Source: Taeniopygia guttata
Taxonomy: Eukaryota; Chordata; Aves; Passeriformes; Estrildidae
Direction of reading: 5' to 3'
DNA: 64,000 bases
NCBI RefSeq assembly: GCF_048771995.1
Contig: NC_133063.1
Span: 65,591,014-65,655,013 of the forward strand
Shown: piece by piece, positions 38,371 through 49,900 of the stretch
Position numbering within the stretch: the first letter of the stretch is position 1
How the letters are laid out: each line of letters opens with the position of its first letter
Program-made: the position numbers and the translations under genes
The notes under the pieces: model-generated
The model's database searches: none
What the model saw: only the letters and a program-made list of their open reading frames with translations
Told to the model about the DNA's origin: nothing

Positions 38371-39572
38371 TCAATGCATTGCTAGCAATTTCCTGTAGAC
38401 ACTGTTATTCACATTAGTTGTCAACGTAGCCCTTCTAGTACTAGTGGTAGACATCAACTGGCCACTGCTGTTACTACTGTTCGGATCAAAAGTCTTTTCA
38501 CAATTGAAGAGACTGAAAAATTGTCTCTGATACTGAGAAGAAGCATAGTAGTAAATAAAGGGGTCAATGCAGCAGCTAATGCTGCTGATAGAAACACAGA
38601 GTAGATAGGCAAAGTAGAGATACTCTAAGCTGTTGTCATATGAAAAATAGATATAATGAATTAAAAGGAGAACATTTGTTGGTCCAAAGCAAATAACGAA
38701 AACAGAAAAGACAGTCACACACAAAAGCAAGGCACGTGTCTTCTTGTTTTGCTTTGCAACAATGGTGGAAGAACTAAGACAGCGAATGATACTCACATAA
38801 CAGACAGTAGAAATTATAAATGGTACTATGAAAAACACAGAAGAGAAGACAGAGAAAAAGTGGAGGTAATAGCCGCGAAGTTCAGATTCTCTCAGCACAT
38901 CATGGCATGTAGTTATATTTAACCTGGGTATTTCCACTGTTTGCTCTCGCAGGAGAAAAGGTATAACCCCGGCTATTGCTACAAGCCATATGATGAAACA
39001 AACCAGAGAGGCACGAGTTAGTGTACGCCACCCCAGTGACTGCATGGGGTACACCACTGCTAAGAAGCGGTCGAAGCTTATGCTTGTCATAAGCATTATT
39101 GAACAGTACATGTTGCAGAAGAAGGCAGCAGTGATGAAACGGCACATCAGAGGCCCAAAAACCCAGTCATTTCCAGAAAAGTGATAAACAATCTTAAATG
39201 GAAGCACACTTACAAAGAGAACATCTGCAAGGGCCAAATTCAACATGTATATTACAGCTGGCTTTTCAATTTTCATCTTTTTCAGAAACACGAGTATCGC
39301 CGTAATGTTCAGAGGGAGACTCAGCACAAGCACTAGGGTGTAAACTGAAGGAACAAAATGAGTCAGCCACGGACTAGTGAGGTATCTCGCCGTTTGAACT
39401 GATATCATTCCTTTTTCATGTAGGAATGATGCAGTCTGATTGGTGGCTCCTGATCCAACTTCCAAATCATTTTCAGTATCACCGTCAACAGGAATAAGAT
39501 CAGGCTCCAGACTGGAAGAAATACGCATGGAAAAACTTCTGATGTGTGGTATGCTGCTGTTATTTGGAAAGC
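38371..39572 (-). CDS. F2R: Proteinase-activated receptor 1 (thrombin receptor), exon 2
   Basis: This exon encodes the extracellular N-terminus and all seven helices of PAR1, the main thrombin receptor. It starts at 39572 after acceptor CTTTTCAG, phase 1, and stays open for 399 residues to the stop at 38371; with exon 1 the protein is about 420 residues (human 425). Visible features are the cleavage site PHIR|SFSMRI (residues 32/33), an acidic stretch 43-58, TM1 LPLNITAILVF, TM2 NLALADVLFVSVLPFKI, DRFLAVVYPMQSL after TM3, ECL2 LNITTCHDVL with the disulfide Cys, TM6 FVICFGPTNVLLLIHY, TM7 DPFIYYYAS and the C-terminal YRKLL (human YKKLL). Identity to mammalian PAR1 is very high in the helices. 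Unusual points are the ligand (human SFLLRN), Ile rather than Pro before the scissile Arg, no recognisable YEPFWE segment, and one Cys where the human tail has CC. Confidence 0.97.
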
Positions 39573-39799
39573 CTGAAAAGTAAGGAAGTATTAAGGTTAA
39601 TAAGCCAATATTTAGATGGTATGGGGAAGTGAAAACATCTTTCAAGAAGGAAAGTTAAGATTACATTAGATAAACAAAATAATAAGGTTAGTATCTGATT
39701 CAAAGCACTGGTTGCCCACAGGTCAGCTGTTTTATTTTAGCTCTTCCTGCTACAAATTTGAGTAAGTGCTCCTTTGTCTCCTATCTCTTAGCTTCAAAG

Positions 39800-40555
39800 T
39801 GTGGAAGGATGGATTGTGGGAGAATAGAGATAGTGCTGAAGGCAGTCTCACCCCTGAGGAGTTGAAGCTGTACTAATTACCAAAGAGTAGGAACAGGCCT
39901 GTCTTTAGTAGGGCACAGTTGTGTCCAGTAAGGATGGGTGTTATAGAAGAGCGGATTAGCTGGTTGAGAGAGGGTTGGGTTGGCTGTGCTGCTTTGAGTA
40001 GCAAGGGTCAGGTGTTCGTGTTAGGGACAGTAAGGGTTAGTATGTGCTGCTAGGGACAGAAAGGGTCAGGTGTTCATGTTAGGGACATTAGGGGTTAGTA
40101 TGTGCTGCCAGGGACAGAAAGGGTCAGGTGTTCATGTTAGGGATATTAGGGGTTAGTATGTGCTGCCAGGGACAGAAAGGGTCAGGTGTTCATGTTAGGG
40201 ACATTAGGGGTTAGTATGTGCTGCCAGGGACAGAAAGGGTCAGGTGTTCATGTTAGGGATATTAGGGGTTAGTATGTGCTGCCAGGGACAGAAAGGGTCA
40301 GGTGTTCATGTTAGGGACATTAGGGGTTAGTATGTGCTGCCAGGGACAGAAAGTCGTGACAGGGACAGGTAGAAGTCAGCCAGCCGTGTGGAAGAGAGAG
40401 AAAATGAGTCAGTGTTGTGAGGAGCTGCCTGTGAGAACTCACAGAGAGAAGGTATGAAAGCCTTACAGTAAGATAATAAACCAAAGGTGACAGTTCCCAT
40501 CCACCATCGATTGGTGCCAAACACCAATGCCAACAATTGGTGGCCCATACGGGGA
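39800..40555 (+). mobile_element. 5' LTR plus primer-binding-like site of an endogenous retrovirus
   Basis: The sequence has an LTR layout: 'ctgtactaattaccaaagag' in U3, a TATA-like GTTATAGAAGAG near 39940, a polyadenylation signal in AGATAATAAACC near 40472, and an end at CCAACA (40535). Two bases later comes TGGTGGCCCATACGGGGA (40538-40555), the form and place of a retroviral primer-binding site. Only a few further leader bases are visible, so the rest of the element is gone. The start near 39800 is approximate. It lies in F2R intron 1, antisense, about 230 bp from the exon 2 acceptor. Confidence 0.65.
40007..40353 (+). repeat. 58-bp tandem repeat, six copies, G-rich
   Basis: Copies begin at 40007, 40065, 40123, 40181, 40239 and 40297. 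Each contains GTCAGGTGTTC, TTAGGGAcAttAGGGGTTAG and CCAGGGACAGAAAGGG. Copies 2, 4 and 6 have GACATTA while 3 and 5 have GATATTA, so the array has a 116-bp dimer rhythm. It lies between the TATA-like and polyadenylation motifs of the surrounding LTR, thus probably in its transcribed part. Confidence 0.95.
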
Positions 40556-43500
40556 TGAGTTCTGACATGAAAGCTTTTATTAGTAGTGATTCTAGCTATG
40601 CTTAAGGATTCTATCTAATCTATACTTTCCTTGGGCAACTGTAACACAAACACAACAGGGAATTTGCCAGCCTTGAACTGTCTTGGCCAGACCCTTCATG
40701 CTTTTTGTAAGAGATGAGATCCTGACTTAAGTACTCACACAGAGAATTCCCAGTACAAGTACTCATTACCAAAATCACAAAAAGTAAAAGTGCAATTAAA
40801 ACATAATGACTTTGAAATATTTTTGTGTGCTCTGGAGACATCTTACTCAACTCAAAGGCTCCCATCAAAAGAGATGGCAGAGCAGTTTTCAAGGCAGATG
40901 TAGACAGACCTTTTCCTTGTAACAGATAGGTAGCCACAGATTGCGCTGAAACACTTTCTGAGTTCTACTGATCTTAACCCACAGCGTGCAGGACAGCAGC
41001 ATGTGTCTGGCATACCCCCAGAGCACTTCTGAAACCTACAGTTCTCTCTACAGCAAGGTCTTCTGCAGCATGCTTTTGTAGCTAAGTCAGGGAAGGCTAT
41101 CTCTGCATTTTGAATGTAATAAGCCAGGAAATCAGTGTGATAAAGCATTAACTGTGTGCCTGTTGTTTGTAGGGGGTTATTTATGTAAAAAAAAAGAAAA
41201 AAACCAACCAATCAATCAAAAGAGCTATTTAGGCATTATTTCAACAAACTTGTTTGTATGGAGAAATATTTTGTAAGACTATAATTTTCAGTTTTGGTTT
41301 AATCTGCTTTGGCATAGAATAATTGAAGTGTAATGTGGGTAGACAGAAGTGAGAAAATTGCAACTGCTCAAGTAATCAGTCACCTGTTTGGCTGTGCAAT
41401 TGATCCTTTGTTGGATCCTAGAGCATTAAAACAAAAATGAGGGTGTCTTAGCTCAGATCTGTAAACTGAAAGCACATGGAATGATTCATCTGTGCAAATG
41501 CTGTTTGCGAGAAGCAATTACTTGTTTTATAGTAATTGAAACCAATTTTTTTAATTAAAACATCTGAAGGAAGCAGATGGCAAAGAGAAAAGTGGCTGCA
41601 TCTTTAAAAAGACAATTACCTCCCTTTGTGCACAGGCAGTGACAGAAGGGCCCTACCCGGCATGGATTTTTGTGAAATTCAGACTTGAATGTGGGGGAAG
41701 ATCAAAGGGCTGGTAAGGTAATTTGGTGGTTTTATTTAGGCTGGCTGTGCTTTACGTACCGTGCTGTGTCATAGCAGCATTCTAGGGGCAGAGAGACAAA
41801 AGGGAAGTGTTGGCAAGAATAGTTTTCCTATGCAAAGTGACCAGATTGCATCCTCTGCCAGTCAGAAAAAAAGCTGCTGGGAGGTTGTTACAGAGACTGT
41901 AACAGGAATGATGTAGTTTGAAGCAGAAATGACAGAAGTGTATGCGATTTGGTGATCAAGGGGCTGTTCTGTCTTTTTAAAGAAAACATGAACAATAGGC
42001 AGAACTATAACACTTTAATCTGTAACACTTTATAAATTTAGTGTAAGCAGTTGGATGGCCCAAAGAGTCGGCTCCTAGCTTTGCAGCTAAGTTGCAGCAC
42101 AAGTCCTTTTGTATGACACCTCTAACTTGTGGCAGACATCAAAGAGTTAGGAGATTTTCTATATTTAATGATCATTGCAATAGAAATATGTCACAAATAA
42201 CACCACTGGTCTTGATCTCTTCTGGGAGGATTATAACTATACCTGAATGAATGGCCCTCCCCGCACCAGATTTCTTACACCTGGAACCTTGTCTCCATGG
42301 TAAATACATCAGTGAAAGTGAGAAAAAAATCTGTCAACTGTACCTATTGTATCTCCAGTACACAAAAATTTTTACTAATTTAAGTATTTTAATTCTGTAA
42401 GTATTTATTTTCAAACCAGAGAACTATTGAAAGTTTGAAATATTGAAAACTATTTTAGTCTCCCAAAGGTTGACATTTCCATGTAGAATAGTGTGGAGAA
42501 TGAAAGGGGTGTCATGGTTCTCTGTGAGGAATGCATGTTTTGGGAACACAAGATATAAACAGACTTGAAGAGGGAGGGAGAGTAAAGCCTGGAGTTAGGA
42601 ACTGTGTTGCCAGGACTACCACTGAATAACATGGTAACTGAGGCACCAGTTGTCTTGTCCCAGTATCCCTCAAATTTGGAAGACCTGAGCTGTGCTGCAG
42701 TTTCACATTTTTGAGAACTAGCAAACCAACCCAGTCAGAGTCACTGACCCTTAATGACTGAGGTAAAGTCTCTTAGTGTGGATGCCCTGGGTAATAACCT
42801 GACCCACTTCTCATCACCAGCTCCTGAGAACGGTATAAAAATATGCTACATGAAAAGAATGCTATGAGTGGGACAGGTATCTTTCACTGACTACCAGCCA
42901 TTGTCTTAGCTTTTGCTTATAGTTAAATGAACATTGCTAATAATTTTAATTATATCCTGAATTCTTGGAGACATCTTATTTACAGGTTTATAGATGAAAG
43001 AATTTAAAGTCACTTTTACTCCATTACAGAAATTTTCTAGAGGTAGAATCCTATTACAATAAATCAGAACAAAAAATGTATAAATAATTTTAGTTAAAAT
43101 TATCTGGAATAATTTGGTGAAAACTATGTGTTCTTTGTATAAACAGAGGCTTTCCAAGTTCAGAGCTGAACTCAACCTTCACTCTGTGAACATCACCTCT
43201 ACACTGACTCATGTTCTCAGTCCATGTCCCCATTTTGAACTTAGAAGACATGAGGTACTACTTGCAAGCCAGCTTTGTGGAAAAATGTAATGAGGCATCA
43301 CACCTGCTATTTCGCTGCCACTTGATAACATTAAGAATGGTGACTTAAACTTTCTTGATGAAACTAAATTTAATTTGAAAGCTTGACAGCCATGTATCAG
43401 TTATTATCCTTTACCAAGCTGCTTGTATGACACAGTATCTGTGTAATTCTAGAAAAAACAACATGCACTCAATACTTTCTGAAACAGAAAGGCAGACAGA

Positions 43501-46500
43501 TACTGTCCTGAGGTTTTGTATTTCTTTTGTGTTAGTGTTTACATGAAAAAGCTGAAGATAAGAGATTTATTCACAGAAGGGAACAGGATGAAATAATGTC
43601 ATATTATTTCAAAAGACTGTAATGAACCTGCATAGCAAACAAAAAGGTCAGTACAGGAAAGGCATTACATTTAAACTGGGTTAGTACAAGACTGCCAATA
43701 TACAGTAGCTCTACAGAAAATGTTTTGAAACTACTGATAGCTACAACTGTACCAGAATCTGTGAAACAATTATTTCTAGCTGTTTTCAAGCTATAGGTAT
43801 CATTTGTATAAAACACATTTCACTACAGCTAATTATTTTTTAATAATTCAAATAATCTGTTAGGAAAACAGAAGTAAAGCTTGTATAAAGATTACAAATG
43901 TTCTAAAAGTCATCTTATTTTTCTAGGCTGTCATTCAGTCCTTTTGGAAGACATCAAGCTTGGTTGATTTCTATTTACTCTCTCATATCAGAATGAGAAT
44001 AACCGCTCTATGAAAATACCTATAAAATTTAAACAGGTATGAAAGAACAAGATTAGTACACTATGAACAAATAAACAGAAGGATAAAGCACTGCGGTTTT
44101 ATCCTTGTGGTTTGTGTATTCAGGACACTGAATGATAAAAAGAGTCTTTGCCTCCAGCAGGTAGTTCAAAAGGCTACCTGCATAGAATCATGACACTCAA
44201 GTTGCCCAAAGTCTTCTTTTAATCCCTGTGGTTTTTTCATCAGTTCTTCAACATGGACACAGAGGAATTATGTAGAAAACTCAGCAAGTTTTTGATTGTT
44301 TAATTTTAACAATCCACAATGTGCTGTTTTCTATCAATTATTACATATTGTTCATCTCACAATCTGTATACACATATACTGCTTACATTTTTTTTTAATA
44401 CAGCAATACGCTGTAATTTCTTTTCATGTCTATTTTCATATGCAAGGGACTACTCTGCCTCCCACTCTGTGAAAGAAAATACAACAGCTTTGACCAATCT
44501 TAAGCTCCAGAAGAAACTTGAAAAGTATTTCTGTAGACCCATGAGCATGGACAGGATGTTACAAACCAGCAGACTTCACATCCCAAGGGATATCTTTGTG
44601 ATGTCAGAGACTAGAAAACAGGCTTGTGTAGGAACAGAAGCCAATTAAATATGTTCCCTATGTGCTGCTGGACAACAAATAATACTGATTTATGGGCATT
44701 ATTGGCAACAGCTGCATACTAGCTTATAACAAATAGGTTTATCTCCCCTTTGTACAACCCCAAGTGATAAGCATCTATAATCTAAATTACGCAGTAGCCC
44801 ATAAATTAGGCATGTGAAGGCAGACTCTGAAGTGCATGCCAGACATGCATTAATGAACAAAATAAGACACAATCTTGTAGGAGCGATGACAGTTATTTGC
44901 TTTTATAAGAATAAAACTAAATTGTTTATGAGTTCACATCTCTATTTATACAGAATTCATTATTAGATTACACAACTGATGTGGTAGCAATCTGAACACA
45001 TTTTCTTGAACTATTGTTTTCTTGCAACTGGGTGTCTGCTCTGTTTTCTCATCTCTTTAACCACATATGCTGGCTCCAAACAATGAATAATCTCTCTGTC
45101 TTGCCAGCAGTGTCCCAAGGCAGGGAATTCCAGGCAAGTTCAGACCGTAGGCACCTCAACAGCACTGGTCAGATAATTTGTAGGCACTTAAAACCAACCT
45201 AATGCCAAACTAGTGCTTTTTCATCTGCCCAAAGGAACAGCACAGGTCAGTAATGTGGTAAATGTGCACAGCAAAGGATGGGGGAAAAGCCAGAGCAGAT
45301 CTCAGGATACAAAAGTCCATGGGCAACAGGAATGACGTACATTGTGGTAAAAACAGGTTATTTAGGACAGTGGGGAAATAATTACAATGGGAGTGAGCAC
45401 AAGAAGAGCAGAAGACCTATTCAGATGACTGGGTTTTGTTAGTTCTGTTGTACATGAAGTAACTGGAAGAATAGCACCAACAGTGAAATTTTTTCCTATC
45501 ATTAACATGTGCAGTTTGTCTTTTACACCACCTCCCCCTTTTCTTAAAAAGATATTTTCCTTAGACTTCTCATATGAACATGATTTCAGCTTCCTTCCCA
45601 CTTGTCCTTGTACCAGGAAGTTGTCCAGCAAAAATTATTTGCCCTCTCTGATGCTTCCCTCCCAGCATAGTTACAAATACTAGGTCTATCCTCTTTCAGT
45701 TTAACTCAGCAGTCAAAGTATGCTATGCTCTGAAATTTCCTCTTACCTACTCATCTAATCAGCCCTTTTACATATATAGGACCTGAGGCTCTACTGCAGG
45801 CCATACTATCGCCACTACCTGATTAAAAGAAATCTTAAACTGAATCAAGCAAAATTGTAATAGCAAAAAAAACCAAAAAAAACCCCTGTGCTAATCTCTA
45901 AATGCACAATCTTTTGTACTGTGTACCTCTGCCATAAGGTGTGAGGTTACATGCATGCATGTCTTCTCTCTCCTTCCTTACCTCAGCATCTCCGTCGTTT
46001 AACAAGCTCTGAGCGGGATGGATACATGGGCGCACCAGGTAGGGTTCTGGTGTTGCTATATAGCGAATAACCATGAAATAAAGTAATCTATCTACTTGGG
46101 GTGCATATTCACAATTTTGTGCTGGCAGATCTTCCGAAATTTGCACCGCCTAGAAATTCAGCTGGCACTCCCTTTTCTTATGTTGTTAGTGAAAGGTTAA
46201 GAGAATCCAGCAGCAAGTCTCGCCCATCTGGTCCGTTCCCCCGCCACCTGCCACTGCCTGCCCCCCTCCTTAACTACGGCGTCACCCCGAGCCATCCTCC
46301 ACCACCACGAACAGCCTCTCCTCGCCGCTGCCAGGAGCACAAAGAGCCGAAGAAAACTCGGCCCGAGCTCGCACAGAAACTCCCAAGCGGGATGGCACGG
46401 CCCGGCAGCGTGCGGACAGGCGGTGCTGTGCGCTGGGCCGCCTCGGACCCTTCCCTCCGCGGCCGGCACACGCCGCCCGGCCCGCTCCCCGCGGACCCAC

Positions 46501-46561
46501 CTGGCCGGGGCGGCGGGCAGCAGAGCAGCGCCAGGGCGCACAGCAGCGCCCGGGGCCGCAT
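46501..46561 (-). CDS. F2R: Proteinase-activated receptor 1, exon 1 (signal peptide)
   Basis: Exon 1 encodes the signal peptide of PAR1. The ATG at 46561-46559 has G at -3. The frame reads MRPRALLCALALLCC then PPPRP: a basic start, a Leu/Ala/Cys-rich hydrophobic core and a Pro-rich end. The donor CCAG|GTGGGT leaves one base; joined to GC of exon 2 it makes Gly, so the mature chain begins near GFPNNSS. Phase and position match F2RL1 exon 1, supporting common origin. Upstream frames in this island that begin at non-ATG codons were not used. No other ATG-led signal peptide with a donor was found nearby. Confidence 0.88.
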
Positions 46562-46580
46562 GGCCGCGCCTTCGGGCCGC

Positions 46581-46639
46581 CCGTCCGTCCGTCCGTCCGT
46601 CCGTCCGTCCGTCCGTCCGTCCGTCCGTCCGTCCGTCCG
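46581..46639. repeat. (CCGT)14 tetranucleotide repeat next to the F2R start codon
   Basis: Fourteen uninterrupted CCGT units plus CCG (ACGG on the gene strand), 20 to 78 bases upstream of the F2R ATG, so in the 5' UTR or core promoter. Each unit carries a CpG. Confidence 0.97.
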
Positions 46640-46900
46640 CCCGGGGCTGGCGCACGCAGCCCGCAGAAGGCTGGGGCCGGCGGACAGCCGCAGCGGGACT
46701 CCCTCCTGCCGCAGGGACGGGGCTCAGCGGGAGGCGAGGGGAGGGAGGGGAAGGAAGGAAGGGGAGGAGAAGGCGCAGCGGCAGCGCCCGCGGGACTCGG
46801 AGCCCGGCCAGCAGCCCCCGCGCCCAGCTGGGACGCGGGAAGCGGCGGCCGGACCGCGCAGGGTGAGAGGTCGGGAGCGCCGGAACAAAGGGTTACGTTC

Positions 46901-49900
46901 AAGGAATTATTCTAAACTAAGTTTGCCAAATTTGCAGTCCGAGTGCCTCGCGGGAGCAGTTCTACGGGCAGATGAAATGACTACATTACTCACAGCTGAA
47001 AGATCACACTGTTTCAGAAAAGCCCGTTACAGATGATCTACTTCGTATAAAGGAGATGACGTCCAAGCTGGCTTGTATTGCATGTGTTCAGTAAACTGCT
47101 CCACAAACACAGGGCAACCCAAAAGTGATTATTTGCCCAGCTCTGCAGCCCTTTCTGCTGTTCCAAAGTTCCCGAGAAAGTGGTGCCACTCCCCAGTCCA
47201 GTGGCACTGACAAACTTAGGAGTCTGCACTCCTTTAGAGATGCTCATGAATAAAGAGGTGGTTGAAGCGAAACCTACATGAAGGTTGTATAGGAAAATAT
47301 TTTGGTAATTTTGCAGCTATTATTTAGAAGCTTTGCTTTCAAAATATCCCACTGATGTTTAAGTGTTTTGTGTTTATTAAGCCTGTAAGACAGTCAGAAG
47401 CTTTAAAGTGGACACTGGCTTGCTAGTGTGTGCTATCCATGCCTCAACCCTTCTGTTTACAGCAGTACAGACAAAAATGGGAATGAGGGGAAGGCTGATT
47501 TGAACTTGCTTATGTGTATGAAGTGCCTTTACTACTGCAGAAGCACCGACCTTTGTTTTCGGTGGAGAATAAAAACCGTGGAAATTTTCCCTAATCATAA
47601 GTCCTGGTTCCCAGTAAGCTCTGTGTCTCTATGGTGTTCCTCTCACAGTGCTATCACTACTTATAACATGGTTGGAGCTGATTGCATTTGTATAGAGCAA
47701 GAAATAAATACAAGTTTTACAGCTGGCCAGCCTTCCCACAGCTCTATCATCCCACATGCTCTAGGAAACCTAGAAAAAATGCTTTATACTTAATTGAGCT
47801 ATTAATCTGTTTAGAAAATACCTTAATCAGAGGTAATTATTTCATCTGGGAAGAGAAAATGAAGCTATTCTTTTTGTGAAGTGAAGCTAGTAATTTCTGT
47901 GGTCTCACAGTTCTATAACATGCACAAAGGTTGCTCTTCTAACCCTTTAAACCCAAAATAGAACTGAACTAAAACAGGTAATTGTAAAAATTACTCAGGT
48001 TCTCAAAAAAGCATATGTTGCTAGTATTTTTCTTACATTTCAAGAAGTGTTAACCAGTGGGCCAATGCTTGAGGAATAAATTAGATTACAGAATTTGTGA
48101 AACATATGAAGAGAAACTCAGATTGAACCTCCAGGAAGTATTTTAGTCACAGACATTAGAAACTGTCATAGGGCCATGCCCTTTCATCTTTGTAACCTGG
48201 TTATTATATATACAGCAAGTGAATAAAACCCATGCTTGTTAAATTTTATGTCTGCATATGAAAACCAAATTTAAGTTTTGTATCCTGTAGTTTTTTGAAT
48301 CAACTTGCTCCTTCCTCTCAAGATAACTTATTGTAACAGAAGTGAAGTGTTCAGGACTTACAAAACTTTAGTTTTTAATTCTACTTCTTGGGGTTTTTTT
48401 AGTAGAAGTATGTTACAGAACAAAACTTCATTCCTTTTAAACACACCAAGTTTACCAAAAAAGACTACACTTATCTAGCCAGACTGCTACATCATTACTG
48501 TTTGTGGAAGGAGATCTTTCTTACTACCAATACACGGATTACCCTGGTGCTTGTCAGAGGTAGGTGGTTACTGTTGAAAGACAAGCACAGAAACACACCT
48601 CAAGCAGGGAAATCAGTCATCGAGGAATAGGATTGTGTATCTTGTTACAAACTTTTTGAAATCACATGTGGCTGTCAGTGTTTGGATTTTCTGGGAATGA
48701 AGGTTGTTTTACTCCTGTATTCTTTAAAAGAAAGTTGGACAGTTAAAGGAGGTCCACGGATCAGTGCAAAGTGAAACAGAACAAATCTAGTGCTTGTGTT
48801 GGTGTTCCTGTCTGCCTGGCCTAAGCAGAAGGATGTTGTTCTGCAATTTTGTGGGTAGCTTTTTATCTTTAGAGGCCCTTGAGAATGGAAAAATTCCAAA
48901 ATAAACTAAGTAAGCTGCCAGGCACTCTTAGTGAACTCTAAAGACATGTGATAGAAAAATGCAAGCCTTGTGGTTAACAGGCTAAGACTATTGCCTCTTA
49001 TAATTTCTTTTCACTGCCACCAGTTAAGGAGGACAAAGTTGAGAGATCCAAAGAAAGATGCATTCTCTCCTGTAGTGACAACCGATGCATAGGCCCAATT
49101 CAGTTGTACTGGCTTTTTTTCTCAGATTTTGGACCAGCAATGCAAGTCTTTCCACACCACCATTTCATGATTGAAGCTGATTTCAGCAAGTCCTTTCTAA
49201 TGTTGAAGTTCCCCACATTGCATCTTACAGTAGCCTCTAAAACACATTTTCTTTTGTAGTTAGTAGCTGTCAGCAGCAGTGAGTGATAACATCATTTGTA
49301 TGGTACTTCACACTACCATCAGTCTTACATGGAGGAAGAAAACATTGTGGTCAATCCTTTTCAGCAGGGTTCATATTATTGTTCAGTGACAAGGCCCTAA
49401 ATGGAACTACCTAATTAAGGAAAAAAGCTATAAAGGAGTTCAAAGGCATTAAATGGAAATTACTCTTTGATGTGCACTAGGAAGAACAGGAAGCCCAGGC
49501 TGGAAAAGGGGCATGCGGGTACACAGATTATACCATTCATACTTGTCATTATGTGGAAACCAAAGAAGCTTTTCCAAGCTTGCCTGCTCCAGGAAATAAC
49601 TGAGGAATGCGCTATTTGCATTAGAACCAGACAGGTACTAGATGTGCAAGTATATCACACAAAATTGCATAACCAGGAGTGGAGTTACTTCCATAAAGGC
49701 TGTGGGTCTCTGGCATGTCTCACACCAGCACAATTCCAGGCTTTTGACACATTGCCTCAAGAGTCCGTCCTTAGGAGCAACATCACACCTGTGCCAGATT
49801 TAGTGCTCAGCTAGAGTTTTTTAAAAATACAGCCATTAGTCAAGTCTGTTGCAAATAAAAAGGGGAACAAAAGATTGGGAATTGAATTAATATTCAAGTA

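Larger units (their letters stand above)
39573..46500 (-). other. F2R: F2R intron 1
   Basis: A 6.9-kb phase 1 intron, donor CCAG|GTGGGT and acceptor TTTTCAG|GC. It contains the plus-strand LTR remnant at about 39800-40535 with its G-rich tandem repeat. From 40560 to 46150 it is AT-rich unique DNA in which I recognise no gene or transposon; an A/C-rich tract lies near 45865-45888. Confidence 0.9.
46190..46900. promoter_or_regulatory. F2R: CpG island, F2R promoter region
   Basis: A CpG-dense block of about 0.7 kb around F2R exon 1. There is no TATA box. A purine-rich GGGAGGGAGGGGAAGGAAGG tract at about 46738-46770 (C/T-rich on the gene strand) and several GC-box-like sites lie upstream of the start codon. 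The human F2R promoter is likewise known to be TATA-less and GC-rich. Long open frames on both strands here reflect the absence of AT-rich stops. Confidence 0.85.

Noticed and set aside
46101-47036. 311-codon plus-strand frame with SVRP repeats, and the matching DGRT-repeat frame on the minus strand
   Set aside because: Both are translations of the (CCGT)14 tract and CpG island around F2R exon 1; low stop frequency explains the length.
49467-49814. 115-codon plus-strand frame with a CAIC...HKGC pattern
   Set aside because: Cys/His spacing does not fit a zinc-finger family I know, the frame is isolated, and length is near chance for the region.
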